In this document: positions 60,325-64,000 of the stretch, one piece after another | Layout of the letters: each line of letters begins with the position of its first letter | Numbering within the stretch: the first letter of the stretch is position 1 | Source of the DNA: Opisthorchis felineus | Taxonomy: Eukaryota; Platyhelminthes; Trematoda; Opisthorchiida; Opisthorchiidae | Assembly (NCBI GenBank): GCA_004794785.1 | Contig: SJOL01007155.1 | Location: forward strand, 645,388-709,387 | Direction of reading: 5' to 3' | Length of the DNA stretch: 64,000 nucleotides | Notes under the pieces: generated by a model | Databases searched by the model: none | What the model was told of the DNA's origin: nothing | Seen by the model: only the letters and a program-made list of their open reading frames with translations | Position numbers and translations under genes: made by a program

Positions 60325-61305
60325 AGTGGTACAATTGCGATTGATGGAAACTTTGACGCGGCAACCCACAATTCAGACACCAGATTCCGCTCCAGATACA
60401 AATTCCGTTGACTCGATCGCCAACAGCATCACAGAGTCCTATTATGAGCCCTATTGTGGTCTAATCTTCGATTCGTGGTTCAAACGTTAGGAAATTTTTA
60501 AAGTCGAAGTGAAGCACAAAGATGGTGCCTGGTGAGTGCAGTTATTGTTAAGAAAACTTGACACAACGGAACGCACACGTTACTCCAACTTCATCCTACC
60601 AAAGAACATACGAAATCCCAGCTTTGACGAAACCGTGCAGCAACTCTCAACAATTTTCGGTGAGTGTTCGTCGTTATTTAATATTCGTTATCAATGTATG
60701 AAACTAGTAGAAAACCAGACTGAAGACTAAATCACTTATGCCGGTAGAGTCAATCTTGAAAGTGAACAATTCAAATTATCTACCACGAGGGAAGACCAGT
60801 TCAAGTGTTTAATTTTCACATGCGGACTTCAGTTAGTCGGTGACCGGAAGGTCCGTGGTTCAAACCCGACTTCTACATCTCAACTTCTGTCTAGGCTTGG
60901 GCACTCTGGCAGTATCCCAGCCCTCGTACTTCCTTCGAGTGAAATGGCAGCTAGGCACCGAAAGGGTGTTACAGCTGTCACATTCAGGAAGTGATATCAG
61001 AACGAGGCTGTTGAACAGAGTTGGACGATCTCCCGAAATAACACTGCAGACCATTAGTCACGAGTAGCAGCGTCTCTTCAATCCCAAACACGACAAGGCC
61101 ATGTTGGTGCGATCTTTATCCAACCCTGCTATCAGCATTGCCAGCAGGACTTCGAGGTAACTTCCCGTGGAGTCAAATTTGGACGGAGTAAAACCCCCAT
61201 CGGCATGCTGGCAATGCAGCGAATGACAATTCGTCCGACTATGTCCTCATAAAAAGCACAAGTGTAGGGTGTACAATTGACGTTGACACAAAGGACGCCA
61301 CTGCC
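60325..61305 (+). pseudogene. Gypsy-like gag remnant with zinc knuckles
   Basis: Broken frames, with stops, show a capsid-like helical segment (60536-60800), continue after the SINE (60986-61125), and then show a Cys/His pair pattern of two CCHC-type knuckles at about 61206-61305. This order is that of gag in Ty3/gypsy elements such as trematode CsRn1. Stops and the SINE insertion make it inactive. Confidence 0.75.
60830..60985 (+). mobile_element. tRNA-derived SINE inserted in gypsy-like gag
   Basis: Matches the SINE body (ggaaggtccgtggttcaaac, tctaggcttgggcactctgg) and ends with gggtgttacagctg. Its 5' box A is degraded. The gag-like reading frame stops at its left edge and resumes right of it, so the SINE entered after the LTR element. 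Confidence 0.8.
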
Positions 61306-61439
61306 GGATACGGAAACCTGACCGAACTCTCAACCAAATCCGGAGATCAAGAAGCAGACGTAGGAAGTCAAAACACAGGCTTAACGTAGTACTTGCCACC
61401 CATAATAACTAGGTCGAAACTCGTCGGAAGTACGTAACG

Positions 61440-61829
61440 ACCAGAGAAAACAGAAGCAGCGCGATACGGCTTCTGATATCAAAGTTGTTCCCCGTCGCAC
61501 CTGGAGGAACATTGGATCACCGAATATAGACCAACAATGAACACCACCAGAAATGTATCAGAGGGTAACCTTAATGAATTTGACTGTGAGATGGAGATAG
61601 CAGGCCATCGTGATCATGGTACTGTTTAGTCTGCCGCTTGTGAGCTAAACCTCCTGGGTAGAGACTGGATCGATTGAATCTTTCAACACTGCCGACCGAC
61701 AACTTATGCACATTAACACCAAATCAAATTTTGAGTGTTCGGCGTCATTAACCCAATGGATGCCGCAACTCCCAGTCCAGTCTCCTGACGGTCGATTTCC
61801 AGCAGAGGTTATGTTAAACAGGCGGTTGA
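61440..61829 (+). pseudogene. Gypsy-like pol fragment (end of protease region)
   Basis: The motif LLGRDWI (61648-61671), followed by a frame-shifted stretch up to about 61820, matches the segment between protease and reverse transcriptase in Ty3/gypsy pol. It is cut by the SINE at 61830 and no clear RT follows. Confidence 0.65.
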
Positions 61830-62007
61830 TAAAAAAATCATTCAGCTGTAACACCCTTTCGGTGCCTAACTGCCATGCCGCCCGCAAGAAACACGAGGGC
61901 CGAGATACTGCCACGTTGCCAAAGCAAAGTCCAGATGCATAGGTCGGGTTCGAACCACGGAACTTCCAGTCAGTAGATTCGCGCTCTAACCACTGAGCCA
62001 TCCCGCT
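61830..62007 (-). mobile_element. tRNA-derived SINE with 11-bp target duplication
   Basis: Complete minus-strand copy: box A (gctcagtggttagagcgcg), box B (ggttcgaacccgacc), body, and a 3' tail ending in T-rich gaatgattttttta. Flanked by the direct repeat CAGGCGGTTGA at 61819-61829 and 62008-62018, the mark of retroposition. It interrupts pol of the gypsy-like element. Confidence 0.9.
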
Positions 62008-62173
62008 CCAGGCGGTTGAGACTCATCCACGACTTCATCCTGCCAACATTCACGTGTTTTCAATCACCGACAGGAGGAAAACCAACGTTCCGCTCTGGAA
62101 ACTGTCTGTCTGTGAGAAACTATAGCCCTGGGCAACGAAATTAAACTGTTGGACTCGTCCTCGGTCATGTGAT

Positions 62174-62445
62174 TTATAGCGTACGTCACAAAGGGACTGG
62201 ACCTTACCGTAGTGTAATGGTTCGTGTGCCTTCGTGACCCACTGAGCTACACTGAGTGGTGTCCATGCGACACTCACAGAGTCTCTAATATAAGGTTGAT
62301 CAATGGTTAGAGGTCTGGTCAACACAGTCTCCTGGCTCTCCAGGTTGGGGGTTAGAACATGTGTGGCGACTTGTTCTATAAAAATAATAATGCACTTGCA
62401 TTCCCAGCCAAACACTGCCTTGAGCCAAAGGCTTTGGTCAAGCAC
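62174..62445. repeat. Dispersed repeat R2, copy 1
   Basis: Shares about 80% identity with 63733-64000, including gggactggaccttaccgtagtgt-type start, cgacactcacagagtctct, aacacagtctcctgg and gagccaaaggctttgg. Contains tRNA-like words on either strand (gacccactgagctacact; ggtcaatgggtagaggtct). Confidence 0.82.
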
Positions 62446-62689
62446 TTTAACGGTCCTCTTGTCTGAGTCTGGGCACCCTGGAAATATCCCAGCCCACGTA
62501 CAACCATGACACTTACAACCAAAATTAATCCCATGCCACATCGGCCGTCGCGTGGTGTCACCAGCCGGGTCGCCTCATTTGCTGCATACAGCAGGGGGGT
62601 AAGCAAAAACATCCTACTGCTGACGCCTCCCTTACGCTTTCGCTGTTTCACTCCTCTACCCTAACCCATCCGAATCTGACTACTCTCTC

Positions 62690-63540
62690 CGCAGGTTCCA
62701 GCATTAGGACTGACCGCTTTGCTCACCGTGCATCACGCTCAGCTACAGCTTCTGTACGTCCGACTTCAGTAACAACCCTAAACACTCTGAAGTCTGTTTT
62801 CAACCCCCGAAAGCTGGTCTGCTTACCTGTTTTTAACATTCGCACACTGAGGCAAGCAAGACAACAGGTGGCTCTTTCTTGTACTCTGCACTCAATCTGC
62901 ACTGATGTGTGCTGTCTGTTAGAAACAAGGATACAAGACGCAAGTGGTGTGATTGAACTGACTGCTCCCTCATTCTCTTCCAGGTTCCGTCTGCGCAAAT
63001 TTGGTGATGCAGAGGCCGCTGCAGCTGGATATGCCGGCGTGGGTATTGTATTGAGCGAACAAGCGGAAGCGTCCCTACTTGATTAGATACCCGTTATTAG
63101 TCGCCTCTGCGCAGTTCGTTTGGTAAGAGAGAGAATGAGAGAATGTCACGAATGTTAGGTCCATCGTATCCTGCTTAGTGTGTCTACTTACGCCCCAAAT
63201 GACTAGCTCTGAATCTACCAAAGACAGTTTCTATGACGCTCTAGGTGCTATTTTACGACTCAGATATCGTTGTGGTTTATGGTGACATGAACCACCAGTT
63301 AGGTAGACTAAGTACCTCTGAGACCCAACTGGGTGGTCTTCTCGGGTTGGACACGAGACGCACAGACAACGGGAATCGTCTACTTCAGATATGTGCCAAT
63401 CACACACTGTTCCTTTGCAGTATCGATTTCCGGAACAGTAGAAATCGCTCTAAGACCTGGTGGGAACCAACAAGCCAGTCTGGAATCAAACTAGACCACA
63501 CCGCCGTAAGTTACCGGCAAAACGGCGTATACTACTGATG
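62690..63540 (+). pseudogene. LINE endonuclease domain, decayed
   Basis: The first part (to 63083) shows the start of an apurinic-type endonuclease with DVCCLLETRIQDASG and GYAGVGIVLSE; after stops and a frameshift near 63255 the second part gives DIVVVYGDMNHQLGR and KTWWEPTS...KLDHTAVSYR. These are the GDxN, TWW and DH motifs of RTE/CR1-type LINE endonucleases. Stop codons and the frameshift show it is dead. Confidence 0.85.
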
Positions 63541-63732
63541 AAGCATGTAAGTAGTCAGTTGTCCGGTATCCAGGCTCCGCCCCCGTATCTGACGGAAGGT
63601 GAAGGTTACTATGGAAATTGTAGTGTTCGTTTATGACTGTTTGCTACTCTAAGAACGTTCAGGAAAGTTCAGGTTTTCAAGAAATATGTGCATATGAGAT
63701 GTTTACTTTCGTGTCTAACAGCTTGTAACACC

Positions 63733-64000
63733 GTCACGAAGAGACTGGACCTTAACGTGGTGTGACGGTTTGCGCACCTCAGCGACCCATTGAGCTATAC
63801 TGGGGGGTGTCCCCGCGACACTCACAGAGTCTCTCATACGAGGTTGGTCAATGGGTAGAGGTCTGACTAACACAGTCTCCTGGTCCTCCAGGTTGAGGGT
63901 TGGAACATATGGCGACTTGTTCCGTAGAAATGGTAATGCATTTGCAATTCCTGCCAAACACCGCTGCCTTGCGGTTAGGCTTTTGAGCCAAAGGCTTTGG
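63733..64000. repeat. Dispersed repeat R2, copy 2 (cut by window end)
   Basis: Second copy of the 62174-62445 repeat in the same orientation, with a roughly 15-bp extra segment near 63962-63978. It runs off the right edge. Confidence 0.82.

Overview
This is a AT-rich, repeat-laden eukaryotic window. It has split genes, GT-AG introns from 33 nt to over 11 kb, tRNA-derived SINEs, decayed RTE/CR1-like LINEs and a Ty3/gypsy-like LTR element. The retroelement remnants and the very short introns resemble what I know of parasitic flatworms, and a digenean trematode (perhaps an opisthorchiid) is my best guess. No single sequence proves the species.

The best gene is a plus-strand cAMP-dependent protein kinase (PKA) regulatory subunit. 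Three exons (34206-34374, 46089-46127, 48754-49691) join in perfect phase to a 381-residue protein: an RII-like dimerization/docking helix, an inhibitor site, and two cyclic-nucleotide-binding domains. Its first intron (about 11.7 kb) holds an 823-bp repeat, LINE debris and a SINE.

On the minus strand, 22606-22116 encodes two tandem LIM domains, closest by eye to actin-binding LIM proteins (ABLIM/UNC-115), interrupted by introns of only 33 and 34 nt. Farther along the same strand (17474 to 788) a chain of exon candidates with good splice sites and matching phases encodes an unrecognised, mostly Ser/Thr-rich protein. It could be the downstream part of the LIM gene or a separate gene; the exon path between about 20.4 and 17.5 kb is not resolved. 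A short acidic C-terminal exon lies at 58808-58731 (minus).

Layout: 0.4-8.1 kb and 14-17.5 kb, minus-strand exon chain; 17.7-18.5 kb, first copy of an 823-bp repeat whose inverted partner is at 39.0-39.8 kb; 20.5-22.6 kb, LIM gene; 22.6-34.2 kb, mostly featureless; 34.2-49.7 kb, PKA-R with LINE pieces in intron 1; 52.6-54.7 kb, RTE-like LINE remnant (minus); 55.5-56 kb, a large near-perfect hairpin; 57.9-64 kb, SINEs, a gypsy-like element broken by two SINEs, a LINE endonuclease remnant and two copies of another repeat.

Functionally, the recognisable genes are a cAMP signalling subunit and a probable cytoskeletal LIM protein. Nothing indicates they are co-regulated. All exon limits come from reading the DNA and have not been tested against transcripts.
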